Positions 37,619-45,878 of a DNA stretch of 64,000 bases are shown piece by piece. The notes beneath the pieces were generated by a model. That model did no database searches. It was not told the DNA's origin and saw nothing but the letters and a program-made list of their open reading frames with translations. Source of the stretch: Ferriphaselus amnicola (lineage in GTDB: Bacteria > Pseudomonadota > Gammaproteobacteria > Burkholderiales > Gallionellaceae); the NCBI RefSeq assembly GCF_000974685.2, contig NZ_AP018738.1:124001-188000 (forward strand). The letters are read 5' to 3'. Made by a program: the position numbers and the translations under genes. The stretch's first letter is position 1. Each line of letters starts with the position of its first letter.

Positions 37619-38496
37619 GATTGATATGGCGGTGGATGTAACAGGGGATATGACGGGTTGGAGTCTTATCCACCGTCATATCTCCCTGCATTTGTGCCTT
37701 CTTTGGTGTCGTCATAGCTGATTCACCGTCCCGACATTTGTCGTCGGGAGAGATTCAAAAGCATGTTTTCGCTAACACACTGATTTGCTATGCAAACCCG
37801 ACTAGGGTCGGGCTCTGTCAGTGTTGATCGGCTGGACGCCGATCCACGCGATGAAGCATAGCGCGACCTCCTTTCACGTACCGTGAGGCGGAGGGTCAAG
37901 AGGCTTCGGCAAGCCTGCTCCTCTTGACCCTCCGCCTCACCTTGAAGGTGAGGTGCCCTAAAGGGCATCCTTGCGGACGTCGGTCGCGGGGCTTCGCCCC
38001 CATTCAATACCGGTCGCTGGGGCGCCCTTGATCGTGCTGGGGCACGCTCATATTGAATGGCTCCCCCAGCCCCTCCGCTTGCGCTTTGGGAGCTTCGGCT
38101 CGTCGCCTTCGCCCTACTGCCCTTGGGCAGTAGGCACCCGACAAACCGCCTCCGGCAGGGCAGGGCTTTGCGACCCTGCACCCGCACAATTGGCATCAGT
38201 TCAATCTTCAGCATTTCACATGCCTCTATGTGTTACGAGAAATGCTCGTGCATGAAATATGAAGATAGGCTATCGACCGCTTGTGGCAGGGTTAAAGAAT
38301 CTAACTTCGGCTTTTCCATAGAAGTGCAGGAACTTCTTCGGTAGTTGGTGCTGACTTGACCGCTGGAACGGACATATCTTTGGCAAGGCAGAGGATATGT
38401 GGACATGCAATGCAATCTATTGCTATCCTTCGGCGAGAAAACTATGGGCATCCATAAGTTGGCAAGTCAGAATCGCAACGACCACAGGGGGACGAT
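37619..38496. other. Long noncoding stretch with a dense array of hairpins
   Basis: No convincing gene. Between 37729 and 38179 nearly every base can pair locally. Stems: 37729-37749, 37797-37812 nested in 37777-37824, 37826-37844 (GATCGGC/GCCGATC), a 21-bp stem 37883-37940, alternative stems 37935-37953 and 37954-37967, 37988-38000, 38090-38101 (a C(UUCG)G tetraloop read on plus), 38114-38133 and 38160-38179. GC content rises sharply here and falls again after ~38190. Candidates are a large structured RNA or the transfer/replication origin of the element. Open frames on the minus strand (37723-38214) are Arg/Ser-rich and not protein-like. Confidence 0.6.
37883..37940. repeat. Perfect 21-bp inverted repeat
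   Basis: Bases 37883-37903 are the exact reverse complement of 37920-37940, with a 16-base loop that itself contains the small stem AGGCTT/AAGCCT. It is the longest perfect palindrome seen in the window and lacks a T-run, so it is not a simple terminator. Confidence 0.9.
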
Positions 38497-38880
38497 TTGG
38501 GATATAAACTGAGCTGGGAGTCTAAGGGTTTCCTTATACGGTACTACGGAACGGTTACTTCCGATGACATCATGTCGGCAATGAATGAGATTCACACCAG
38601 TAGTCAATTTGACAACATTCGGTTCGGTGTTAGTGAATACTCTCGGGTTGACAATTATGACGTTACTCCATCACAAATTGTGATACATGCTGCGTATTGG
38701 AATGGCGCGTCCTACAGTAATCCGCGCATTGTTCTAGCATCGGTTACTGACAATCAGAATATTATTAACATTCTGAAAGCGATAGAAGGATCGATTTTAA
38801 GGCGTAAGCTCTGCGCAACCCTAGAGGAAGCTCGGGAGTGGGTAAAGCGTGAGGCTCATATCGACGCGATTCTTGAGTAA
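38497..38880 (+). CDS. Small STAS/SpoIIAA-like hypothetical protein (TTG start)
   Basis: 127 residues, starting at TTG 38497 behind an AGGGGGACGA ribosome site. The sequence (GFLIRYYGTVTSDDIMSAMN, FDNIRFGVSEYSRVD, RIVLASVTDNQNIINILKAI) has the alternating strand-helix pattern of SpoIIAA/STAS-like domains, which bind nucleotides or lipids or act as partner-switch proteins. It is soluble, with no signal or TM segment. It sits alone at the right edge of the accessory region. The assignment is by pattern only; function unknown. Confidence 0.6.
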   Translation: MGYKLSWESKGFLIRYYGTVTSDDIMSAMNEIHTSSQFDNIRFGVSEYSRVDNYDVTPSQIVIHAAYWNGASYSNPRIVLASVTDNQNIINILKAIEGSILRRKLCATLEEAREWVKREAHIDAILE

Positions 38881-39057
38881 TGGCATAAAGACCGTTTTTA
38901 CACTTATTTCTAAAGGTTAATTGCGCAATACATTTGGAGTCGCAAAGTCAAAATGACAAAACATTCGGTTATGAGCCTCGATTTGCAGCAGGTGTAGAAT
39001 CTGGCTCGTAGAGAGTCGAGGTTTCTGAAGGCAGCGCGCAATTATCAGGAGGTGGAA

Positions 39058-40083
39058 ATGCAGGTTGATCTTCTTCGCAAAATAGCTTGGTGCGTGGCGG
39101 GGTTAGCTTGGTTTTCGTACCTTTCAGGCAGTCAGGCGGCTCCGTTGAGTTTGGTTGTCAGCGTGCCAGGACCTGGCAATATCTCGTATCTCCCCATCGA
39201 ACTGATCCATAAGATCGGAGCAGATCGTGCTGAAAATGCCGATGTCCGTCTGATTTATGCCACTGGGGGCGCTATTGCGCTGGAGGAGCTGTTGGGACGC
39301 AATAGCGATTTTGCCGTTGCGGGACTGCCTGCCGTCCTGTCGCAACGCCAACACCAGCGGAAGGTTGTGGCGCTGGCGGCAGTCAATGATTTGCCGTTGT
39401 TCATCCTCATGGTACGCAGCGACTTGAACCGGAAAGTCAAAACTATTCGTGACCTCAAAGGGCGCGTGATTGGTGTCAATACTAGCACCTTGGGCAGCAA
39501 AACTACTTCGCAGCAATTGCTCGAAATTATGCTCAAGTCGAATGGTGTCGGTACGAATGACGTGCGCATCATTGCTGCTGGTCAAAGTTGGGATACGCAA
39601 TCCTCCCTGATGCTGAGCAAACAGGCTGATGCGCTAATGGGTGACGAGCCCTTTGCCTCGCGACTGCAAAGTTCTGGGCAGGTTTTCGCGCTGGCTAATT
39701 TAGCTGATGGTCGCACCACGAAAAATATTCCTGGTGCCAGCTTTCTGCATGCGACACTGAACACACATGCTGATGTTATCAGCCAGACACCCGAAAAGGT
39801 CGCCACCATGGTGGCGATTCTGCAACGCACGTTGCGCTGGATGGCTACCAATCCGCCTGAGAAAATCGTCGAAACTCTGCAAATTTCAGACGCATCTGAA
39901 AAAGCAGCACTACTGGCCGCCCTTAAGCAATATCCTCGACTCTATAGCCGAGACGGACGCTTCTCCGATGCGCAACTTCAGCAAACTGCACAGTTCTTTT
40001 CAGCATCCAGTGGTGATCTGACGGCCTCGGAGCGTTTGCTCCGGGAGACGGTCGATGATCGCTGGGCAGGCCGTAAGGACTGA
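39058..40083 (+). CDS. NMT1/SsuA-type periplasmic solute-binding protein
   Basis: 341 residues with a signal peptide (IAWCVAGLAWFSYLSGSQAA). The mature part is a type II periplasmic-binding fold of the NMT1/THI5-SsuA family: PGNISYLPIELIHKIGAD, the loop ALEELLGRNSDFAVAGLPAV, and LKGRVIGVNTSTLGSKTTSQ. These bind nitrate, sulfonates, thiamine precursors or similar. No permease or ATPase gene is nearby; instead c-di-GMP and two-component genes follow, so it likely serves as a sensor subunit. ATG 39058 follows AGGAGG at 39047-39052. The next gene starts 4 bases after its stop. Confidence 0.85.
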   Translation: MQVDLLRKIAWCVAGLAWFSYLSGSQAAPLSLVVSVPGPGNISYLPIELIHKIGADRAENADVRLIYATGGAIALEELLGRNSDFAVAGLPAVLSQRQHQRKVVALAAVNDLPLFILMVRSDLNRKVKTIRDLKGRVIGVNTSTLGSKTTSQQLLEIMLKSNGVGTNDVRIIAAGQSWDTQSSLMLSKQADALMGDEPFASRLQSSGQVFALANLADGRTTKNIPGASFLHATLNTHADVISQTPEKVATMVAILQRTLRWMATNPPEKIVETLQISDASEKAALLAALKQYPRLYSRDGRFSDAQLQQTAQFFSASSGDLTASERLLRETVDDRWAGRKD

Positions 40084-40087
40084 ATCG

Positions 40088-43000
40088 ATGAATATTCGCA
40101 AAGGCATTGTGTCACGTACGCTAAGGCGCTTGGCCGTACTTTGGTTACTGGTGTCGCTTGCCCTAGCGCTCACGGTTGGATTTCTTTACGCAGATTTCAA
40201 TCGGCATTTGCTGTTATCGAAAAAACAGGATGCGCTGGAGTATTTGCGTGTGCGTATTGATCAATTGGAAGACAACAAGGAAAAGATCGCACAGCGTAAT
40301 AAAGTCCATTTTGAAAACGAGCATTTGCTTGATAATCCCAGCAGCCGACAAGTCCGGTTGAATGCCCATTTTACGTCTCTAGGTGGCTCGACAGCCTTCC
40401 AGATTGTCCAAATCTACAGCGCCGACCACAAATTGATTGCCAGTTATGGTGTTGATGCAGACATGCCATCGATCCCCAAAGACTCGGCCTCGCGCTGGTA
40501 TTTCGATGCTCATAACCAACGCCTTTACCACCTCTACCTTCAACCGGTCTGGTTGGGTGCTGACGAAGGTATGGGGACAGCTTGTTTTTTCTCTTTGCTC
40601 GACAATGCCGTGCTGTTCCACAACACCTTTCCTGATGTTGGATTGCGCCTCGTCTGGCAAGATAAAGTGGTTGCTAGCTCTGCTGGCCCAACAGCACTGG
40701 GAGAATCCAGTCCATCCTTACAGGATTACAGCGTAAGTATTCCGTGGGACGATCATGACAATGCGTCGCCCATGCTGGGTGTCGATTTTGTCGAAAAGTC
40801 TCCCATCAACTTCTCTCGAAGTTTAGTAGAGCTGCTTGTCGTAGCAGTGCTCTCAACTTTGCTGGCCTGGTTTTATTTCGGACGCTGGCTGACCGGTATT
40901 GCCAAGCGTATTCAAGCCAAAGGGGAGGCTGTCACCTTATTTGCTCACGACACGGCGTTTACGCCAGAAGTGGAAGCCTTGTTGGGTTCAGCAGCACAGG
41001 GTAATGATGAGGTGGCTGAGGTCAGTCAGGCTGTTGCTGACCTGATGCGCAAGATTGAATCCCAGAAAATCGACATGCACAATGCGGCCGATTTGCTGAT
41101 GATCGAGAGAGAGCGCGCTGAAGTAACGCTTGCCTGCATCGGGGATGCTGTGGTCACCACCAACGAACAGGGCAAAGTTACTTTCATGAATCCTGTCGCT
41201 GAACAATTGTCCGGTATTAGCATTGACGAAGCGCGTGGCTTGCTGCTCGACACGGTGTTGCACATCATCAATGAAAGTTCACGGATGCGCGTTATCAATC
41301 CGGTTCATACCGTGTTGCGGGAGAGGCGCATAGTCGAGCTGGCAAATCATTCTATTCTGCTATCGCGCAATGGGAGCGAGTACAACATCCAAGATTCAGC
41401 AGCGCCGATATTTCTGCCTAATGGTGAGTTGATCGGCTGTGTGATGGTGTTCCATGATGTTACTGAAAAGCACCAGCAGGTACTAAAGGAGCACTGGATG
41501 GCGGGGCACGATATTTTGACTGGCTTGCCCAACCGCGCTTTACTGACTGACCGTTTGAAACAAGCCGTTGCGTTTTCTTATCGCAACCAGAAGTTGCTGG
41601 TGGTGTGCTTCCTTGATCTGGATCATTTCAAACCGATCAATGACAATTTCGGACACGAAATGGGGGACCAATTACTGATTGAGGTATCCAGGCGCATTGA
41701 GTCGGCGCTGCGAGGCGAAGATACCGTTGCTCGTATTGGCGGAGATGAGTTTGTGCTGATACTCAGTTCTGCGGGTGATTTGCCGGAAGCTAAGAGAGCA
41801 TTGGAACGTATCGTTAGCCAGTTAGCTTTGCCTTATCAGATTAACGGACATACCTTGGAAATTACCGCGAGTCTGGGTGCGGTAGCCGAAGTCGGCAGTC
41901 ATGATCTGGACTCGGATTTGCTGCTGCGGCAGGCTGATCAGGCGATGTATCAAGCCAAGCAGATGGGGCGGAATTGCCTGCACTTCTTTGATTCAGCCAC
42001 TGACCAAATCGTGCAGAGTCAGCAAAAGATTCTGGCGCGATTACGACTGGCATTGCATGAGCGTGAATTCCGGCTGCACTATCAACCTAAGGTCAACATG
42101 CGTACGGGTGATGTGGTTGGTTTTGAAGCGTTGATTCGCTGGCAACATCCAGAGCGTGGTTTGCTCTCACCGATTGAATTCCTGCCGCAGATTGAACATA
42201 CCGATTTGATTTTCGGTGTTGGTGAATGGGTGATTGAAGAGGCTTTGTTTGAAATCGAACACTGGCTGCAAGCCGGACTGGAATTACAGAAAGTCAGCGT
42301 CAACATTAATGGCCGTCATTTGATGCGTGCCGACTTCGCTGAGCGTTTGCGTCAAGCACTATCGCGACATCCTATGGTTCCGCCCAGCTATCTGGAAATT
42401 GAAATTCTGGAAACTGCTTCGCTGGAGAATCTAGAGCTGGTGAGTCAAATTATGACTAACTGCAAGAAAATCGGCGTATCTTTCTCCATTGACGACTTTG
42501 GCACAGGCTATTCATCGCTGACTTATCTACGCCATTTGCCCGCCGATACACTCAAGCTTGACCAGACGTTCGTGCGCGCCATGCTGGAAGATCCCAACGA
42601 TGCCGCCATTATCGAAGGTTCGATTTCGCTGGCACAAGTATTTCATCGCAGCACGATTGCTGAGGGCGTCGAAACGGAATTGCATGGCACTGCACTACTC
42701 AGTTTGGGGTGCGATCTGGCGCAAGGTTATGGTATCGCGAAGCCCATGCCTGCTGAGACTGTTGGTGACTGGCTGAAACACTACAGAGCCAATTCTACTT
42801 GGTTGCAGTGGGGCAAAGCCCACTGGCGAAAATCTGACTTTCCCTTGTTGGTTGCGCAAAACGATCATCTGCGCTGGGTACGCCAGGTTATCGCGTTGCT
42901 GGACGGAGAGTCGCTGCATCTGACCGAAGCAGAGTTGACCGACCATCATCGCTGCCGCTTCGGTGGCTGGTATTACGACATTGGTGGTTTGCGCTATGGT

Positions 43001-43246
43001 CACTTGGCTGCGTTCAAAAATATCGAGGCTCCACACGTCAAAGTACATCAACTCGGGCGCGAGATCGTCAGTTTGTACCTGGGCGGGAAAGCAGCGGAAG
43101 CGCGGCAGGCTAGCGAACAGCTGTTGCAGCTGAAAGACCAAATCATTGGACTGCTAGCAGTATTGCAAACCGAGGCTGAAACATCCAATCGGCCCGCAGA
43201 GGTATCAAAAAGCACTGAGGCTGGAGGTCATGAAGCTGCCAAATGA
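40088..43246 (+). CDS. Membrane PAS-GGDEF-EAL protein with C-terminal zinc-binding CZB domain
   Basis: 1052 residues. TM1 is at ~14-34, a periplasmic sensor to ~255, TM2 at ~258-280, PAS ~345-460, GGDEF ~475-640 with intact RIGGDEF, and EAL ~655-905 with [15 protein letters not shown] and KLDQTF. The end (~925-1025) is a CZB domain: NDHLRWV, HHRCRFGGWY, APHVKVHQLG, giving the His-Cys-His-His zinc site known from E. coli DgcZ, whose cyclase is inhibited by zinc. CZB fused behind an EAL domain is unusual. It follows the solute-binding protein by 4 bases and overlaps the kinase gene by 17. Confidence 0.9.
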   Translation: MNIRKGIVSRTLRRLAVLWLLVSLALALTVGFLYADFNRHLLLSKKQDALEYLRVRIDQLEDNKEKIAQRNKVHFENEHLLDNPSSRQVRLNAHFTSLGGSTAFQIVQIYSADHKLIASYGVDADMPSIPKDSASRWYFDAHNQRLYHLYLQPVWLGADEGMGTACFFSLLDNAVLFHNTFPDVGLRLVWQDKVVASSAGPTALGESSPSLQDYSVSIPWDDHDNASPMLGVDFVEKSPINFSRSLVELLVVAVLSTLLAWFYFGRWLTGIAKRIQAKGEAVTLFAHDTAFTPEVEALLGSAAQGNDEVAEVSQAVADLMRKIESQKIDMHNAADLLMIERERAEVTLACIGDAVVTTNEQGKVTFMNPVAEQLSGISIDEARGLLLDTVLHIINESSRMRVINPVHTVLRERRIVELANHSILLSRNGSEYNIQDSAAPIFLPNGELIGCVMVFHDVTEKHQQVLKEHWMAGHDILTGLPNRALLTDRLKQAVAFSYRNQKLLVVCFLDLDHFKPINDNFGHEMGDQLLIEVSRRIESALRGEDTVARIGGDEFVLILSSAGDLPEAKRALERIVSQLALPYQINGHTLEITASLGAVAEVGSHDLDSDLLLRQADQAMYQAKQMGRNCLHFFDSATDQIVQSQQKILARLRLALHEREFRLHYQPKVNMRTGDVVGFEALIRWQHPERGLLSPIEFLPQIEHTDLIFGVGEWVIEEALFEIEHWLQAGLELQKVSVNINGRHLMRADFAERLRQALSRHPMVPPSYLEIEILETASLENLELVSQIMTNCKKIGVSFSIDDFGTGYSSLTYLRHLPADTLKLDQTFVRAMLEDPNDAAIIEGSISLAQVFHRSTIAEGVETELHGTALLSLGCDLAQGYGIAKPMPAETVGDWLKHYRANSTWLQWGKAHWRKSDFPLLVAQNDHLRWVRQVIALLDGESLHLTEAELTDHHRCRFGGWYYDIGGLRYGHLAAFKNIEAPHVKVHQLGREIVSLYLGGKAAEARQASEQLLQLKDQIIGLLAVLQTEAETSNRPAEVSKSTEAGGHEAAK

Positions 43247-44492
43247 GTTATCAGAAATGACGAAAGGCATGTCAAACAAACAAAATCCACTGATCGATTT
43301 AACCCGTCTTCGTCTTGCAGTTGCTCGCCGGGTTAAATCGATTTTTATCAAAGATGCTGTGCCATTCTTTCAGTCTAGCTTTGAGCTGGCTGCGGTAGGA
43401 ATTGCACACGTCGCCCTAGATGGTACATGGGTCAGAGTCAACAGCGCAGTCTGCCAAATCGTGGGCTATAGTCACGATGAACTGATGAAGCTCACCTTTC
43501 AGGACATCACGCACCCCGATGATCTTGGGCAGGATTTGGCCAATGTGGAGCAACTACTTGCGGGCACGATTGTCAATTACTCCATGGAAAAACGCTATTT
43601 CCATAAGTCGGGCGATATCGTTTGGATTCGGCTTACTGTTTCGCTGTGCCGTAAGCCCGACGGCTCACCGGATTTTTTCATTTCAGTGATCGAAAATATC
43701 TCGCAACTTAAACAGGTAGAGGCAGAGGTCAAAAGACTTAATCAGCAATCTGAAAACTTGATTGAGCAACAAGTTATTGCCCAAACGATGCTTGCACTGG
43801 CACACGAGTTGAATCAGCCGCTCAATGCATCTGGAAGCTATAGTGAGGCGGCTTTGCGGCTGAGCAAGTCAGAAGACCTTAATCGAGAAAAACTCAATCA
43901 AGTGCTGAAAAGCAACATTGCCGAAATCAAACGTGCAGGTGACATTCTGCGCGATCTGATGGCCAGTATGCATCACCACGCTACAGCCGATCAGTCGTTT
44001 GAAATCGTTGACACCATCCATGAAATCTTGCGTAAGTTTAAGAAGGAACAAGTAGGCGTACTTTCTGGCATTGAAGTTGATGGGATGAGTTGTAAAGTGG
44101 AGGTTGTAGCTAACCGTTTGCTACTTGATAAAGTGCTCAGGAATTTACTGGTCAACGCCTATCAAGCGTTGGAGTCAGCCGGAAATGGTTCCGTATCCAG
44201 TAATATTGTAATCAGAGTGACATCTAAGCAAGAAACTGTCGTAATCACGGTATTAAATGATGGGCCGGAGATTTTGCAGCGTGTTGTGGACAAGATGTTT
44301 GATCCTTTCTTTACGACCAAGGAACGCGGCGGCGGTATGGGACTCGCCATTAGTCGTGTATTGATTGAGAGTTGGAGTGGGCGGCTTTGGTACGAGCGAG
44401 TTGGCGAGCAAACCGCCTTTCACTTTACCCTCCCTAAATATTCAGAATCAATGAACGCGAAACATCATGGCACATACAATTTACATTGTTGA
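43230..44492 (+). CDS. PAS-domain sensor histidine kinase, FixL-like
   Basis: 420 residues, soluble. A PAS domain (~48-160: SFELAAVGIAHVALDGTW, ITHPDD, EKRYFHKSGDIVWI) precedes a coiled coil and a FixL-type H-box LAHELNQPLNASG with His192. The ATPase domain shows NLLVNAYQAL (N box), DPFFTTKERGGGMGLAISRV (F/G2 boxes). The PAS closely resembles PAS2 of the GGDEF-EAL protein at 48703, suggesting duplication. It lacks a heme-binding signature I can recognise, so the signal is unknown. It overlaps the genes on both sides (17 and 26 bases). Confidence 0.9.
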   Translation: MKLPNELSEMTKGMSNKQNPLIDLTRLRLAVARRVKSIFIKDAVPFFQSSFELAAVGIAHVALDGTWVRVNSAVCQIVGYSHDELMKLTFQDITHPDDLGQDLANVEQLLAGTIVNYSMEKRYFHKSGDIVWIRLTVSLCRKPDGSPDFFISVIENISQLKQVEAEVKRLNQQSENLIEQQVIAQTMLALAHELNQPLNASGSYSEAALRLSKSEDLNREKLNQVLKSNIAEIKRAGDILRDLMASMHHHATADQSFEIVDTIHEILRKFKKEQVGVLSGIEVDGMSCKVEVVANRLLLDKVLRNLLVNAYQALESAGNGSVSSNIVIRVTSKQETVVITVLNDGPEILQRVVDKMFDPFFTTKERGGGMGLAISRVLIESWSGRLWYERVGEQTAFHFTLPKYSESMNAKHHGTYNLHC

Positions 44493-45075
44493 TGACGATG
44501 CGTCGGTTAGGCGGGGCTTGGTTACTTTGCTGAAAATTTCCGGGTATGCGGTTGAAGCATTCGACTGCGGTGAAGCGTTATTGGATCGGAATCCTACTGG
44601 GCAAGGGGTCATTTTACTCGACATGCGAATGCCGGGACTCAGCGGGTTGCAGGTTCAGCGAGCCCTGATTGAGCGTTGCAGCGATTTGCCGATTATTTTT
44701 TTAACCGCATTTGCAGATGTTCCTCGTGTAGTAAGTGCTATGCAAAATGGCGCTGAGGAATTTTTTATCAAGCCGGTCAGTGGTGAGCAGTTGGTCTGTC
44801 GTATTGAACAGGTCATCCAAAAACACGAGATCGATTTAGAGCGTCAACTTGCACGGAAATTGTTTGATGCCAAGTTGAGCGACTTGACCGACAGGGAGGT
44901 TGAGGTACTTAAACTCTCCATTGCTGGTTTGTCCTGCAAAGACATGGGCGCGCAATTGGGAGTGAGTCATCGAACCATAGAGCTTCATCGGTCACATATT
45001 TTTGCGAAGCTGGATACTGCTAGCTTGAGCGATTTATTAAGGACCATCTCCAGACTTGGTATTACCCTGACCTGA
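44467..45075 (+). CDS. FixJ/TtrR-type response regulator
   Basis: 202 residues. The receiver domain has phosphorylation site Asp52 (LLDMRMPG), Thr80 and Lys102 (FFIKPVSG). A linker leads to a LuxR-type HTH from ~140: LTDREVEVLKLSIAGLSCKD, MGAQLGVSHRTIELHRSHIF. It should be phosphorylated by the kinase encoded just upstream, with which it overlaps by 26 bases, and then act on DNA. It is the last gene of the four-gene operon; target genes are unknown, the pilin operon 350 bases on being one possibility. Confidence 0.93.
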   Translation: MAHTIYIVDDDASVRRGLVTLLKISGYAVEAFDCGEALLDRNPTGQGVILLDMRMPGLSGLQVQRALIERCSDLPIIFLTAFADVPRVVSAMQNGAEEFFIKPVSGEQLVCRIEQVIQKHEIDLERQLARKLFDAKLSDLTDREVEVLKLSIAGLSCKDMGAQLGVSHRTIELHRSHIFAKLDTASLSDLLRTISRLGITLT

Positions 45076-45304
45076 GTTCAGAGCATTGGAATACACCTGC
45101 GAGCAGGTTTTATCCCAGTGGGCTGCCCTTACTATCAATTAAAAAGTCCGACAGATTTAAGTGGCAAATACTGTTCATGCTATCGCTGTGTGTCCGGCTG
45201 GTGATAAGTGTGTGTTGGATAGCTAGATTGGCGGGCTTCATGGCCACAAAACTTAGGTCGCTTAGTCTATTTTGATGTTTCTTATCTACGTGCTTGCACG
45301 TATT

Positions 45305-45314
45305 CCCCCCCCCC
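45305..45314. repeat. Poly-C tract (10)
   Basis: Ten consecutive C in the leader region of the pilin operon, ~115 bases before the first start codon. Runs of this length are slippage-prone and can change promoter spacing. Confidence 0.75.
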
Positions 45315-45365
45315 GTGCCTGTCTGGTTCAATCGAGAAAAGAAAAAATCTCCTGATTTTATGTGG

Positions 45366-45386
45366 TTAACCTAGATTCTAGGTTAA
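45366..45386. promoter_or_regulatory. Perfect 21-bp palindrome, candidate operator of the pilin operon
   Basis: Arms TTAACCTAGA (45366-45375) and TCTAGGTTAA (45377-45386) around a single T. This is strict two-fold symmetry typical of a dimeric repressor or activator site, 42 bases before the pilV-like GTG. No T-run follows, so it is not a terminator. The binding protein is unknown. Confidence 0.6.
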
Positions 45387-45428
45387 GTGCTGACGACTTT
45401 GGCTGTGACACTCAATGAGGGAAATACA

Positions 45429-45878
45429 GTGCCATCTGCGAAGATGATACGCTCGCTCGCGAGCGGGCAAGCAGGATTCTCAATTGTCGAAGCAATGGTT
45501 GCTTCGCTGATTTTGGGCATCGCTGCATTTTGTTTTGTCGGTAGCCAAGTGATGGGCATGGCCATGCAGAAGGATGCTTCGTCGCGACATGCCGCGACGA
45601 CGGCAGGAATGCAGGCGATGCAGCCTCTGATTGCAATTTCTAACCAAAGCCGTGACGCGGTGGCCGCTTCGCTTGCCGCTTTTCCCAAGAATATCTACTC
45701 ACCTGAAACCCGCAGAACATACCCAATTACCTTGAAGCGTGTCGAAGACACTCAAGGTAATGTCGTCGGTATCAACGCGCTTCCGGCACATGCCGTGTTG
45801 ACGATAGCGCTCAATGTCCCCTATAAGGAATCTGGGCAGGCGCAGGCGGTCAATCCGCTGTGTACCGTGAGTTATTGA
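45429..45878 (+). CDS. Type IV minor prepilin, PilV-like
   Basis: 149 residues from a GTG start with GAGGGA 6 bases upstream. The class III prepilin signal is SGQAGFSIVEAMVASLILGIAAF: cleavage after the Gly and Glu5 of the mature pilin are present, then a hydrophobic helix. The short variable C-terminus ends with a single Cys (PLCTVSY). Minor pilins prime and decorate type IV pili. First in an overlapping series with PilW-, FimT- and PilX-like genes. Assignment to PilV rests on position and motif. Confidence 0.8.
   Translation: MPSAKMIRSLASGQAGFSIVEAMVASLILGIAAFCFVGSQVMGMAMQKDASSRHAATTAGMQAMQPLIAISNQSRDAVAASLAAFPKNIYSPETRRTYPITLKRVEDTQGNVVGINALPAHAVLTIALNVPYKESGQAQAVNPLCTVSY

Larger units (their letters stand above)
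45076..45428. other. Upstream region of the pilin operon
   Basis: No gene recognised; a 73-residue minus-strand frame (45110-45331) looks fortuitous. The stretch is A/T-rich and holds a run of ten C (45305-45314) and a perfect 21-bp palindrome at 45366-45386 just before the first prepilin gene. Promoter and operator of the pilin operon are expected here. Confidence 0.6.

Noticed and set aside
37723-38214. 163-residue minus-strand open frame over the hairpin array
   Set aside because: Arg/Ser-rich composition produced by repeated palindromes; no domain and no ribosome site.
34600-39060. Second attachment site (copy of the tRNA-Met 3' end)
   Set aside because: I read the accessory region for a repeat of the T-arm/acceptor sequence and found none; the right end is undefined.
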